This document shows positions 33,033-41,054 of a stretch of 64,000 nt of DNA, piece after piece. Below the pieces are notes generated by a model that was not told the DNA's origin, did no database searches, and saw nothing but the letters and a program-made list of their open reading frames with translations. This stretch comes from Allobosea sp. CS1GBMeth4 (lineage in GTDB: Bacteria > Pseudomonadota > Alphaproteobacteria > Rhizobiales > Beijerinckiaceae). How positions within the stretch are numbered: the stretch's first letter is position 1; each line of letters begins with the position of its first letter. The translations under genes and the position numbers were made by a program. The DNA lies in assembly GCF_900185715.1 (NCBI RefSeq), contig NZ_FYAS01000045.1:27314-91313 (forward strand). Reading direction: 5' to 3'.

Positions 33033-34250
33033 TCAGAATACGGTGCCGTCGCTGACGATGGTCAAGGGCGGACCGCCACCCTCGCGCTTCTCGCGGGCGA
33101 TGCGCCGGCCGGCGGCCCAGGTGCCGCCTTCCAGCACCTTGGCGAGCGGCAATTGCTCGGCGCTGAGGCCGAGCTCGGCGCGCACGAGCTCGCCGATCCG
33201 ATCGAGCAGCGCGACCGTCAGCGCCCGCCATTCGACGACGAGTTGGGAACCGACCTCGTGAGCCCGCGCCGCATCGGCGGGGTCCTTGAGCGCGAGCACG
33301 CCGAGATCGAGAAAGAGCCCGCCATTGCGGTACTCCGGCAGGCCGGTGAGGTCGTCGACGCCGACGACCCGGATGCCGGCCCATTGCAGCGGCTCGATCA
33401 GGGAATAGCTCAGCCATTGCGAGAGCTTGTGGAACGGGACGAGCCCCCGCGTCACCACGTCCGGGGCGATCAGCGGATGCTTCCAGGTATCGCCGAGCGG
33501 AATGCCGGCATAGGTCAGGCGCGACGGCCAGATGCCGCCGAAGATTTCGAGCACCTGCGACAGGATGTAGGCGGCGCGGATCGAGCGCCCCTCCGCCGCC
33601 TCGACCAAGCGGTCGAACAGGTCGCCCGGCCGGGTGAGGCCATGTCTCTCCAGCTCCTCGCCGAGCCGGTTGAGCAGCGCGGCACGGCCTTCGAGGCCGA
33701 CCAGGGGATTGGCCTGCGCGACCTGGAAGCCGCTTGCGAGCGCCGCGGCGTCGAGATGCTTCAGCGCATTGGCATCGACGCGCAGTGGCTCGCCGGGATC
33801 GCTGGAGAAGGCCCCGGCGGCGAACATGTCGAGCGAGGCGAGGGCCAGCCCTTCGGAGCGGCCGATGCTCTGTCCGCTGACGGCGTCGCGATAACGCCAG
33901 GCGGCGCCGGCGCCGGCATCGAGCAGGACGCTGACCACGGCGAGATCGTAGGCGGCGCGGCCGCGTGCCCCAGCATCGGCGAAATGGGCGCCGCTGTCGA
34001 GCACCTTCCAGCGGTCGATGCCGGCGACGACGAAATGCCGCCAGCGCGCATGGAAGGGAATGTCCAGCGCCGGATAGTTCAGCCGGATCGTCTCCAGCAC
34101 ATAGGCCGCACAGGCCGGCAGCCGCTCGGGATGGACGCTGAAATGCGCCAGCCTGCCTTCGAGGCCGAGCCGCAGCATCTCATGCGCGCGCTCGCGGACG
34201 GTGGCCGGCTTGAGCAGCTGGCGGATGGCTTCGGGGTTGGAATCGGGCAT
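33033..34250 (-). CDS. DUF1688 family protein (URC4-like, uracil catabolism)
   Basis: 405-residue cytoplasmic protein of the DUF1688/Urc4 family, full length. Recognisable stretches: LDIPFHARWRHFVVAGIDRW, DAVSGQSIGRSEGLALASLDMFAAGAFSS, IFGGIWPSRLTYAGIPLGDTWKHPL and FHKLSQWLSYSLIEPLQWAGI. Yeast URC4 is essential for growth on uracil in the URC pathway but its exact reaction is unresolved. Flanked by the GTP cyclohydrolase II-like gene (7 nt upstream) and upp, the same trio described for bacterial URC clusters. Confidence 0.9.
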   Translation of the reverse strand: MPDSNPEAIRQLLKPATVRERAHEMLRLGLEGRLAHFSVHPERLPACAAYVLETIRLNYPALDIPFHARWRHFVVAGIDRWKVLDSGAHFADAGARGRAAYDLAVVSVLLDAGAGAAWRYRDAVSGQSIGRSEGLALASLDMFAAGAFSSDPGEPLRVDANALKHLDAAALASGFQVAQANPLVGLEGRAALLNRLGEELERHGLTRPGDLFDRLVEAAEGRSIRAAYILSQVLEIFGGIWPSRLTYAGIPLGDTWKHPLIAPDVVTRGLVPFHKLSQWLSYSLIEPLQWAGIRVVGVDDLTGLPEYRNGGLFLDLGVLALKDPADAARAHEVGSQLVVEWRALTVALLDRIGELVRAELGLSAEQLPLAKVLEGGTWAAGRRIAREKREGGGPPLTIVSDGTVF

Positions 34251-34257
34251 CAGCGCG

Positions 34258-35520
34258 TCAGAACTTCTCGAGGTCGCGGCCGACGGTTGCCTTCAGCGCG
34301 TTGTCGCCGGGCGTGCCGTCCGGCGAATAGTAGCCGGCCGCCTTCTTCGCCTCGATCTCGACGGAGGCGTCCGGCGGGATCAGCTCGGGCGGGATGGCGA
34401 CGCGCTCGCCGATCTCGATGCCGCTCTCGACCATGGCGTCGTATTTCATGTTCGACATCGACATCAGCCGGTCGATCCTCCTGACGCCGAGCCAGTGCAG
34501 CACGTCCGGCATCAATTGCTGGAAACGGGCGTCCTGCACGCCGGCGACGCATTCGGTGCGCTCGAAATAGGTCGCGGCCGAATCGCCGCCCTCCTGGCGC
34601 TTGCGGGCGTTGTAGACGAGGAACTTGGTGACCTCGCCGAGCGCCCGGCCCTCCTTGCGGTTGTAGACGATCAGGCCGACGCCGCCGCCCTGCGCCTCCT
34701 TCACCGCCTCCTCGATGCCATGCACGAGATAGGGCCGGCAGGTGCAGATGTCGGAGCCGAAGACGTCGGAGCCGTTGCACTCGTCATGGACGCGGCAGGC
34801 CAGCGTCTTCTTCGGGTCGGCGATCGCCGAGACCTCGCCGATGACATAGGCGGTGATCGAGCCGATCGGCGGCAGGAAGACCTTGAGGTCCGGCCGCGTC
34901 ACCAGCTCGGGATACATGCCGCCGGTCTGCTCGAACAGCGTGCGGCGGAGCTCCTTCTCGGTGGTGCCGAAGCGGTCGGCGATGCCGGGCAGGTACCAGA
35001 CCGGATCGACCGCGATCTTGGTGACGCTGATGTCGCCGGAGCCGTGGAGGATGCCGCCATCGGCCGAGAGCCGGTGGCCGGCCATGGCGGCGAGGATCTC
35101 GGGCAGGTTGAGGCGCGCCTTGGTGACCGCGATGGTCGGGCGGATGTCGACGCCCTCGGCGATCCATTTGCCGAAATCCTGCGCGACTCGATGCCCGAAC
35201 GGATCGAGCGAGACGATCCTGCCCGGCTCGAACCATTGCGGCTGCGGCAGGATGTCGGAGGTCGGGTGGGTGTTGGTCAGGTCAGGGCGCTGCGCCGGGT
35301 TCATCGCCCGGGCCGAGATGGCGAGCGCGCGGTAGACCGAATAGGACCCGCCATGGGCGCCGATGACGTTGCGATCGGCCGGATTGGTCGTGGATGCGAT
35401 GACCGGGCCGCGCTCCTCGGGGGTCGGGGCCCCCCAGTGGATCGGGAAGCGCGCCGCGGCGCTGCCGGGCTCGGGATGCGAGGTCAGGCGGATATGGGTG
35501 GTGCGGTTCTGCGACGTCAT
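34258..35520 (-). CDS. GTP cyclohydrolase II-like protein (URC1-type)
   Basis: 420 residues. An N-terminal ~200-residue extension (ending about NLPEILAAMAGHRLSADGG) precedes a RibA-like domain with the zinc-cysteine motif CRVHDECNGSDVFGSDICTCRP and NRKEGRALGEVTKFLVYNARKR, a divergent form of the GCH II arginine-glycine motif. Riboflavin-type RibA is about 200 residues, so this belongs to the long Urc1 class involved in uracil breakdown. First gene of the trio with DUF1688 and upp. Start MTSQNRTTH at 35520; an extension to 35574 overlaps a repeat. No riboflavin gene nearby. Confidence 0.9.
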   Translation of the reverse strand: MTSQNRTTHIRLTSHPEPGSAAARFPIHWGAPTPEERGPVIASTTNPADRNVIGAHGGSYSVYRALAISARAMNPAQRPDLTNTHPTSDILPQPQWFEPGRIVSLDPFGHRVAQDFGKWIAEGVDIRPTIAVTKARLNLPEILAAMAGHRLSADGGILHGSGDISVTKIAVDPVWYLPGIADRFGTTEKELRRTLFEQTGGMYPELVTRPDLKVFLPPIGSITAYVIGEVSAIADPKKTLACRVHDECNGSDVFGSDICTCRPYLVHGIEEAVKEAQGGGVGLIVYNRKEGRALGEVTKFLVYNARKRQEGGDSAATYFERTECVAGVQDARFQQLMPDVLHWLGVRRIDRLMSMSNMKYDAMVESGIEIGERVAIPPELIPPDASVEIEAKKAAGYYSPDGTPGDNALKATVGRDLEKF

Positions 35521-35534
35521 CGCGCAAGCGCTCG

Positions 35535-35605
35535 ATTCTGCGGAGCATGGCCTGATCGCAAGACCGGTTCCCACTTTTGCGGACCATGCTCGAACGGGAA
35601 AGGGC
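35535..35605 (-). repeat. Dispersed repeat family B, reversed copy
   Basis: On the minus strand it reads GAGCATGGTCCGCAAAAGTGG, GAACCGG, TTGCGATCAGGCCATGCTC, matching 15082-15130 block by block. It lies directly upstream of the URC1-type gene and may overlap its promoter. Confidence 0.7.
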
Positions 35606-35633
35606 CCCGGGACGGGTCGCGTCCGGGGCCCTC
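35601..35633 (-). terminator. Strong hairpin between the small membrane protein and URC1-type genes
   Basis: GGGCCCCGG-type 12-bp stem with a single bulge; on the minus strand it is followed by TTTCCC. Suited to end transcripts from the small membrane protein gene at 35882-36043. Confidence 0.6.
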
Positions 35634-35763
35634 TGGACCAATGAAAGTGTGGATCAGCGCGGGATTTTCGTCAATCGCCGCGGGATGTCTCGGCACGCGC
35701 CAGTCACCCGCGACGTATGGAACGCCCGCCACACGGCCGGCGATATCCGAGCTCGACCAGACT

Positions 35764-35860
35764 GAATCGTCATTGCGAGCGCAGCGAAGCAATCCAGGGA
35801 TGTCGAGCTCTGTCGCCCCAGGATTGCTTCGTCGCTACGCTCCTCGCAATGACGATTGAA
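35764..35860. repeat. Dispersed repeat family C, long imperfect palindrome
   Basis: Perfect ends ATCGTCATTGCGAG (35766-35779) and CTCGCAATGACGAT (35843-35856), with AGCGAAGCAATCC and GGATTGCTTCG as further paired blocks. The form is that of palindromic intergenic repeats common in Bradyrhizobium/Bosea-type genomes. Confidence 0.8.
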
Positions 35861-35881
35861 GCAGTTCAACCTGATCGAAAA

Positions 35882-36043
35882 CTAGAACACCGCGAGATAA
35901 CGCAGCAGCGAGATGATGCCGATGATGATGACGATGATCTGGACGATGTTCTTGATGTTGCCGTCGAGCGGCAGCATGCGGACGAGATAAAGCACGAGTC
36001 CGATCACCAGGATCGTGATCAGCAGCGAAATCAGAATATTCAT
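35882..36043 (-). CDS. Small hydrophobic membrane protein (Thivi_2564-like), 53 residues
   Basis: ATG at 36043 follows AGAGG; the protein begins MNILISLLITILVIGLVLYL and ends at TAG 35882-35884. Two membrane helices: residues 3-21 and about 34-50 (IVQIIVIIIGIISLL), separated by a short polar turn with LPLDGNIKN. This matches the Thivi_2564 family of very short inner-membrane proteins, function unknown. Stand-alone gene between repeats. Confidence 0.8.
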   Translation of the reverse strand: MNILISLLITILVIGLVLYLVRMLPLDGNIKNIVQIIVIIIGIISLLRYLAVF

Positions 36044-36363
36044 GGCTCAAATCCTCTTATCGCGGCCGAAAGCCGGCCCCCCGAGGCGCCGGCCGCGAGG
36101 CATTCGCAGCCGGCGATCTCGGGCAAGGGAACGTGGAGCCGCCGGAAAAGGTTCCGGAAGGGCAGCTGGTGGGGGACGAAGCGAACCCTTCGAGCCAAGG
36201 GCGCGGGAAGCCTTTTCCCGGATGGGAGAAGGTGGCGCGGAGCGCCGGATGAGGGCCAGCCCTATCCGCAGAAGGCACAACGGCGCCGCCTCGCCTCAAT
36301 CATCAATGGCGGTCCCCTACCCCTCCCCACAAGGCGGAGGGGTTCTGCTGCGGCCCCCGCACC
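36044..36363. repeat. 320-bp intergenic region with REP-type repeat (family D)
   Basis: No gene is supported. 36214-36258 reads CCCGGATGGGAGAAGGTGGC then GCGCCGGATGAGGG, homologous on the opposite orientation to the repeat captured inside glyS (36808-36966). A second block at about 36307-36340 (CCCCTCCCC ... GGCGGAGGGG) is a similar GC-rich hairpin just beyond the glyS stop and may end glyS transcription. Confidence 0.65.
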
Positions 36364-38880
36364 CTACCCCGCGATCCGCGAGAAATCCGCCACGGCGCGG
36401 GTCGCCTCGCGCAGCTGGTTGAGCAGCTTGAGGCGGTTGGCGCGCAGAGCCGGATCGGGATCGTTGACCGTGACCTTGTCGAAGAAGGCATCGACCGCGG
36501 GCCGAAGCTCGGCGAGCGCCGCCATGGCGCCCTCATAATCCTCGGCCGCGATGGCGGCCTCCGCCTTCGGCGTCGCCTGCGCGAGCGCGACCGCCAGGCC
36601 CTTCTCCTCGATCAGCCCGGCATCGGCGATGAGCTGGAGATCGGCCTTGCCGGCGAAGGCGCCCTCACCATCCTTCTTCTCCTCGATCTTGAGGATGTTG
36701 GCGGCGCGGCGATAGCCGGCGAGCAGGTTCCTGCCGTCCTCGGTGTCGAGGAAGCGGCCGAGCGCCGCGACGCGGCGGGTGATGAACAGGAGGTCGTCGG
36801 AGCCGCCGACCTGCCCCCTCTCCCCTTTCGGGAGAGGGCTGGGGTGAGGGGTCGCGCCGCCCTCACCCGTTTGCGTCTGCGGGCCACCGACGCTGGATGC
36901 GTCGCGAGACCCCTCATCCGTCATCGCTGGCGCGATGCCACCTTCTCCCGCAAGGGGAGAAGGGGAGCCAGCGAGAACTGCATCGACAAGGTCATGCCGC
37001 GCGCCCTGATCGCGGAGCATGACTTTCAGGCGGTCGTGGAAGAAGGAGAGGAGATCGACAGCTTTCGGGAGGCCCAACGCTACCGCTCGTTCGATCAGCT
37101 CCTTTTCTTGGTCGATGCTTAGTGCCGTAGATGCTCGCAGCAGCATCTCGATGGACTTGGCCCGCGCCCACTCCGACAGTGTGGCGCCACCTTCGGGAAG
37201 AGATGACCGAATTGCCGCATTGACGGTATCAACAGTAGCCCACCGCGGATTGGCCAGCTTGTGAAACTCGAAACCGTTGATCTGGTAATGAAGCCACTGT
37301 TGGAGGGGTAATCGCACCCCATTCTCGACCACCAGCCGGATCACCCCCAGCGCCGCCCTTCGCAGCGCATACGGATCCTTGCTCCCGGTCGGCTTCTCGT
37401 CGATCGCCCAGAAGCCGACGAGCGTGTCGAGCTTGTCGGCGAGCGCGACTGCCACCGAGACCGGATCGGTCGGGACGCGGTCGGAGGGGCCGAGCGGCTT
37501 GTAGTGCTCCTCGATGGCAGCGGCGACCGATGGGTTCTCGCCCTGCAACTCCGCGTATTTCCGGCCCATCAACCCCTGCAGTTCGGGGAACTCGCCGACC
37601 ATCTCGGTCGGCAGGTCGGCCTTGGCGAGCTTCGCCGCGCGCTCGGCCAGCGCCGGATCGGCGCCGACGATCGGCGCCAGTTCCTTCGCCAGCGCGGCGA
37701 TGCGCTGGACGCGCTCGCCCTGCGTGCCGAGCTTGGCGTGGAAGACGACGCCGAGCCGGTCGAGCTTGGCCATGCGCTGGTCGAGCGGCTTTTTCAGATC
37801 GAGGCCGAGCTTGTCCGCGCTGTCCCTCAGCGTCTCCAGATCGGGCAGCGGGCCGCGGTCGGTCTGCCAGAAGTAGGATGCGTCCGAGAGGCGGGCGCGG
37901 ACTACGCGGCCATTGCCGGCGGTGATCGCGCCGCCGCCATCGCTGGCGATCAGGTTCGAGACCGGGATGAAGCGATTTGCCAGTTCGCCCGTCGCGGGAT
38001 CGCGCAGCACGAAGCATTTCTGGTTGGCGCGGATGGTGGCGCGGATCGCCTCGCCGGGGATCTCGAGGAAGCGTTCCTCGAAATCGCCCATCAGCACCAC
38101 CGGCCACTCGACCAGCCCGGCGACCTCCTCCAGCAGCCCCTCGTCCTCGACCAGCTCGAGCCCCGCGGCGAAGGCGAGGTTCTTGGCGTCTGCCAGGATG
38201 ATCGCCTTGCGGCGGTCGGCGTCGAGCACGACCTTGGCCCGCTCCAGGCTCGGCACGTAATCGTCGAAACGCTTCACCGTGATCGGCCCCGGCGCATGGA
38301 AGCGGTGACCATAGGTGACGTTGCCGGAGCGGATGCCGTCGACCTCGAAGGGCACGACCTCCGGATCCTCGGTCTCGGCGCCGAAGGTGCAGAGGATCGA
38401 ATGCAGCGGGCGGACCCAGCGCAGCGAACCGGTCTCCGCCGAGGCCTTGCCCCAGCGCATCGATTTCGGCCAGGGGAAGGCGCGGATCACCGCCGGCACG
38501 ATCTCGGCGATGGCCTGGACCGTCTCCTGCCCCGGCTTCTCGATCACGGCGACGTAGGAATCGCCCTTCTTCGCGTCGCTGACGATCGTCGCCTGGTCGA
38601 GGGAGGCGAGCCCCGCCGCCTTGAGGAAGCCCTGCACGGCGGCCTCGGGCGCGCCGACGCGCGGGCCCTTGCGTTCCTCGCGGACGTCGCGGCCGCGCAC
38701 CGGCAGGCCGGCGACGTGGAGGGCGAGCCGGCGCGGCGTCGCGAAGGCCTGGGCGCCCTCATAGGCCAGCCCGCGCTCGACCAGCGCATCGGTGACGAGC
38801 TTCTTCAGATCCTCCGCCGCCTTGCGCTGCATGCGCGCCGGGATTTCCTCGGAGAAGAGTTCGAGCAGGAGATCAGGCAT
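36364..38880 (-). CDS. glyS: Glycyl-tRNA synthetase beta subunit with two in-frame extra segments
   Basis: Beta subunit of the alpha2beta2 GlyRS, which binds tRNA-Gly and is needed for charging. Core features: N-term MPDLLLELFSEEIPARMQRKAAEDL, then PKSMRWG, HRFHAPGPI, MGDFEERFLEIPGEAI, the HD-like region, and C-terminal ANRLKLLNQLREATRAVADFSRIAG. At 838 residues it exceeds the usual ~690-710. The excess is two segments: ~82 codons (37057-37302) after NGVRLPL and ~53 codons of dispersed-repeat sequence (36808-36966) after DLVDAVLAG. Both keep the frame, and removal would leave ~703 residues. Its ATG overlaps the stop of a fic gene (TGATG), which separates it from glyQ. Confidence 0.93.
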   Translation of the reverse strand: MPDLLLELFSEEIPARMQRKAAEDLKKLVTDALVERGLAYEGAQAFATPRRLALHVAGLPVRGRDVREERKGPRVGAPEAAVQGFLKAAGLASLDQATIVSDAKKGDSYVAVIEKPGQETVQAIAEIVPAVIRAFPWPKSMRWGKASAETGSLRWVRPLHSILCTFGAETEDPEVVPFEVDGIRSGNVTYGHRFHAPGPITVKRFDDYVPSLERAKVVLDADRRKAIILADAKNLAFAAGLELVEDEGLLEEVAGLVEWPVVLMGDFEERFLEIPGEAIRATIRANQKCFVLRDPATGELANRFIPVSNLIASDGGGAITAGNGRVVRARLSDASYFWQTDRGPLPDLETLRDSADKLGLDLKKPLDQRMAKLDRLGVVFHAKLGTQGERVQRIAALAKELAPIVGADPALAERAAKLAKADLPTEMVGEFPELQGLMGRKYAELQGENPSVAAAIEEHYKPLGPSDRVPTDPVSVAVALADKLDTLVGFWAIDEKPTGSKDPYALRRAALGVIRLVVENGVRLPLQQWLHYQINGFEFHKLANPRWATVDTVNAAIRSSLPEGGATLSEWARAKSIEMLLRASTALSIDQEKELIERAVALGLPKAVDLLSFFHDRLKVMLRDQGARHDLVDAVLAGSPSPLAGEGGIAPAMTDEGSRDASSVGGPQTQTGEGGATPHPSPLPKGERGQVGGSDDLLFITRRVAALGRFLDTEDGRNLLAGYRRAANILKIEEKKDGEGAFAGKADLQLIADAGLIEEKGLAVALAQATPKAEAAIAAEDYEGAMAALAELRPAVDAFFDKVTVNDPDPALRANRLKLLNQLREATRAVADFSRIAG
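36808..36966 (-). repeat. Family D REP-type repeat inside the glyS reading frame
   Basis: 159 bp (53 codons) encoding SPSPLAGEGGIAPAMTDEG ... TPHPSPLPKGERGQV, the typical translation of intergenic GC-rich hairpin repeats. DNA contains CCTTCTCCCGCAAGGGGAGAAGG-type and CCCCTCTCCC...GGGAGAGGG-type hairpins and matches 36214-36258 in part. Flanking coding sequence (DLVDAVLAG and GGSDDLLFITRRV) is normal GlyS. Confidence 0.85.
37057..37302 (-). other. Second extra segment in glyS, lower GC
   Basis: 246 bp (82 codons), from QQWLHYQINGFEFHKLANPR to RAVALGLPKAV, lying between the conserved LPL and DLLSFFHDRLKV blocks. The DNA is visibly richer in A/T than the rest of glyS and uses codons rare in this window (for example TTA, CAA). 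It has no homology that I recognise; helical, with a hydrophobic-charged pattern. Confidence 0.65.
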
Positions 38881-40037
38881 CAGGGCTGTCCGGTGATGGT
38901 GTTCATGATTTCGCGGGCGGCGAAGAATTTCGGGTGCGCGGTTTCCGGCACTTCCTCGACGAAGCCGAGCGAGAGAACCGTTTCCAGGTTTTTCTGGGCA
39001 GCAGGGTAAGTGACACCGAGGTACTCGGCGAGCTGCGGAATCGAGAAGACCGGCCGCACGAACAACCGATCGACAATCGACAACAACAAGGCCGACCTCC
39101 CTGCCGATTGCAGCGCCCTGCGGTAGCGCTCGCGCAGGAGGAACAATCGGTCGGCGATGGCGATGGTCTCGCGGCAGGTGTCTTCGACGACCGAAAGGAA
39201 GAAGATCAGCCAGCTCTCCCAGGCACCCGAGCGGGACACCTCGAACATATGGTCGATATACTCATCCTTGCGCCGTTCCAGCACCGGGCTGATGAACAGG
39301 GCCGGATGCAGCAAGGCTTTGCGTTCGAACAAGACGACGGGGATCAGAATGCGCCCCACACGCCCGTTGCCGTCGGCAAAAGGGTGGATCGCCTCGAACT
39401 GATAATGGATCAGCGCCGCATCGATCAGCGGCGGGACTGTTTCGCGGTCCGGCCGCTGAATGTAGAGCTCCAGCCTGCACAAGGCGTCATAGGCTTCCTT
39501 GGGCGGCGCCGGCACGAAGCGTGCGGCCTCGATCGATGCAGCTCCGATCCAGTTCTGATGGACCTTGAATTCGCCGGCCTGGATTGCGGCACCGCGGGCG
39601 CGGGCCACGCCCTGGAGAAGGTCGCGATGGGCCCCCCTGATTGTCCTGAGCGAAAGCGGGACCTCGTCCAGGCTGCTGACGGCGTTGCGCAGCGCGCGCG
39701 AGTAGTTGAGCACTTCGCGCGTATCGCCGCTCTCGGCGGAGGCACCGTAACCAGCCTCCGCGAGCAGCAGTGCATCGACCGTCGTATAAGTGCCCTCCAT
39801 GCTCGACGAGGACAGAGCCTCGCGCGCCTGGAGGGGCTGGATCAGGATATAGGGATCCGGCAGCGTCCGGAGGATGCCATTGAGCTCACCAAGCGCCTGC
39901 GTTGCCGACACCAGCCGCGTCAGGATAGCCGCGCTGTCGAAGACAGGCGGAAGATCATTCGGAACGAAGGCCACTTGGGCATGCATCGTCGGAACGAGAC
40001 GCCCCGCAGGCGATGCGTCGAACTGACTTCTATCCAC
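38880..40037 (-). CDS. Fic-domain AMPylase-type protein, class II
   Basis: 385 residues. Fic core motif HPFADGNGRVGR at 218-229 with the catalytic His and phosphate-binding residues complete. The inhibitory helix SSSSMEG (Glu81) precedes the core, so this is a class II, autoinhibited Fic. A C-terminal winged helix (residues about 310-380, RPVFSIPQLAEYLGVTYPAAQKNLETVLSLG) suggests nucleic-acid or promoter binding, as in Fic/DOC-type regulators. Fic proteins transfer AMP or other nucleotides to target hydroxyls. GTG start at 40037, alternative ATG at residue 18. It lies between glyQ and glyS, and its stop overlaps the glyS start. Confidence 0.93.
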   Translation of the reverse strand: MDRSQFDASPAGRLVPTMHAQVAFVPNDLPPVFDSAAILTRLVSATQALGELNGILRTLPDPYILIQPLQAREALSSSSMEGTYTTVDALLLAEAGYGASAESGDTREVLNYSRALRNAVSSLDEVPLSLRTIRGAHRDLLQGVARARGAAIQAGEFKVHQNWIGAASIEAARFVPAPPKEAYDALCRLELYIQRPDRETVPPLIDAALIHYQFEAIHPFADGNGRVGRILIPVVLFERKALLHPALFISPVLERRKDEYIDHMFEVSRSGAWESWLIFFLSVVEDTCRETIAIADRLFLLRERYRRALQSAGRSALLLSIVDRLFVRPVFSIPQLAEYLGVTYPAAQKNLETVLSLGFVEEVPETAHPKFFAAREIMNTITGQP

Positions 40038-40098
40038 GTTTAAGACCCGGCCTGACTTTTATAGGAAAAGCCAGTTTCGTTTAAAACTCCCGGAGCAA

Positions 40099-40104
40099 AT
40101 TATA
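40099..40104 (-). promoter_or_regulatory. Candidate -10 box upstream of fic
   Basis: TATAAT on the minus strand, 62 nt before the fic GTG, inside an AT-rich gap of 81 nt between glyQ and fic. A convincing -35 box at 16-18 bp is lacking. It would let fic and glyS be transcribed independently of glyQ. Confidence 0.35.
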
Positions 40105-40118
40105 GCAAGCGACAATGC

Positions 40119-41054
40119 TCACGCTCCCCCGCCGGCGGTCTTGAGCCAGGCGGCGCCGCAGGCCTTGGCGAGCTCGCGCACGCGCAGGATGTAGCCCTGG
40201 CGCTCCGTGACCGAGATCACGCCGCGCGCGTCGAGCAGGTTGAAGACATGGCTCGCCTTGATGCACTGGTCATAGGCCGGCAGAGCGAGCTTGTGGCTCG
40301 GATCGTTGCTGCCGGCATCGGCCTCGCCGGCGGCGAGCAGCGCCTTGCACTCGGCCTCGGCGTCGTTGAAATGGCGGAACAGCGTCTCGGTATTGGCATA
40401 TTCGAAATTGTGCCGCGAGAACTCCTGCTCGGCCTGCAGGAAGACGTCGCCATAGCTGATGCGGTCCTCGCCCTCGAGGCCGTTGAAGTTGAGGTCGTAG
40501 ACGTTCTCGACGCCCTGGACATACATGGCGAGGCGCTCGAGCCCGTAGGTCAGCTCGCCCGCCACCGGCGCGCATTCGACGCCGGCGACCTGCTGGAAAT
40601 AGGTGAACTGGCTGACCTCCATGCCGTCGCACCAGCATTCCCAGCCGAGTCCCCAGGCGCCGAGGGTCGGGCTCTCCCAGTCGTCTTCGACGAAGCGGAC
40701 ATCGTGCAGGGCGAGGTCGACGCCGATCGCGGCCAGCGAGTCGAGATAGAGCTGCTGCAGATCGGCCGGCGACGGCTTCAGGATGACCTGGAACTGGTAA
40801 TAGTGCTGGAGCCGGTTGGGGTTCTCGCCATAGCGGCCGTCCTTCGGCCGGCGCGAAGGCTGGACATAGGCCGCCTTCCAGGGCTTCGGCCCGAGCGCGC
40901 GCAGCGTCGTCGCCGGGTGGAAGGTGCCGGCGCCGACCTCCATGTCGTAGGGCTGGAGGATGACGCAGCCGCGCTGCGCCCAGAAGCGCTGCAAGGTCAG
41001 CAGCAGCCCCTGGAAGGAGCGGGTCGGGTTCAGCGGATCGGAGGAGGCGGCCAA
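40119..41054 (-). CDS. glyQ: Glycyl-tRNA synthetase alpha subunit
   Basis: 311-residue catalytic subunit (ATP, glycine activation) of the heterotetrameric GlyRS. Signature blocks: RSFQGLLLTLQRFWAQRGCVILQPYDMEVGAGTFHPATTLRALGP, YVQPSRRPKDGRYGENPNRLQHYYQFQVI and GWECWCDGMEVSQFTYFQQVAG. The start must be TTG at 41054 (no in-frame ATG or GTG between the TAA 13 codons upstream and the conserved N-terminus). Normally contiguous with glyS; here a fic gene intervenes. Confidence 0.97.
   Translation of the reverse strand: MAASSDPLNPTRSFQGLLLTLQRFWAQRGCVILQPYDMEVGAGTFHPATTLRALGPKPWKAAYVQPSRRPKDGRYGENPNRLQHYYQFQVILKPSPADLQQLYLDSLAAIGVDLALHDVRFVEDDWESPTLGAWGLGWECWCDGMEVSQFTYFQQVAGVECAPVAGELTYGLERLAMYVQGVENVYDLNFNGLEGEDRISYGDVFLQAEQEFSRHNFEYANTETLFRHFNDAEAECKALLAAGEADAGSNDPSHKLALPAYDQCIKASHVFNLLDARGVISVTERQGYILRVRELAKACGAAWLKTAGGGA

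Noticed and set aside
40038..40118. Small ORF in the AT-rich glyQ-fic gap
   Set aside because: No start with a ribosome binding site and no coding pattern; better read as a promoter region.
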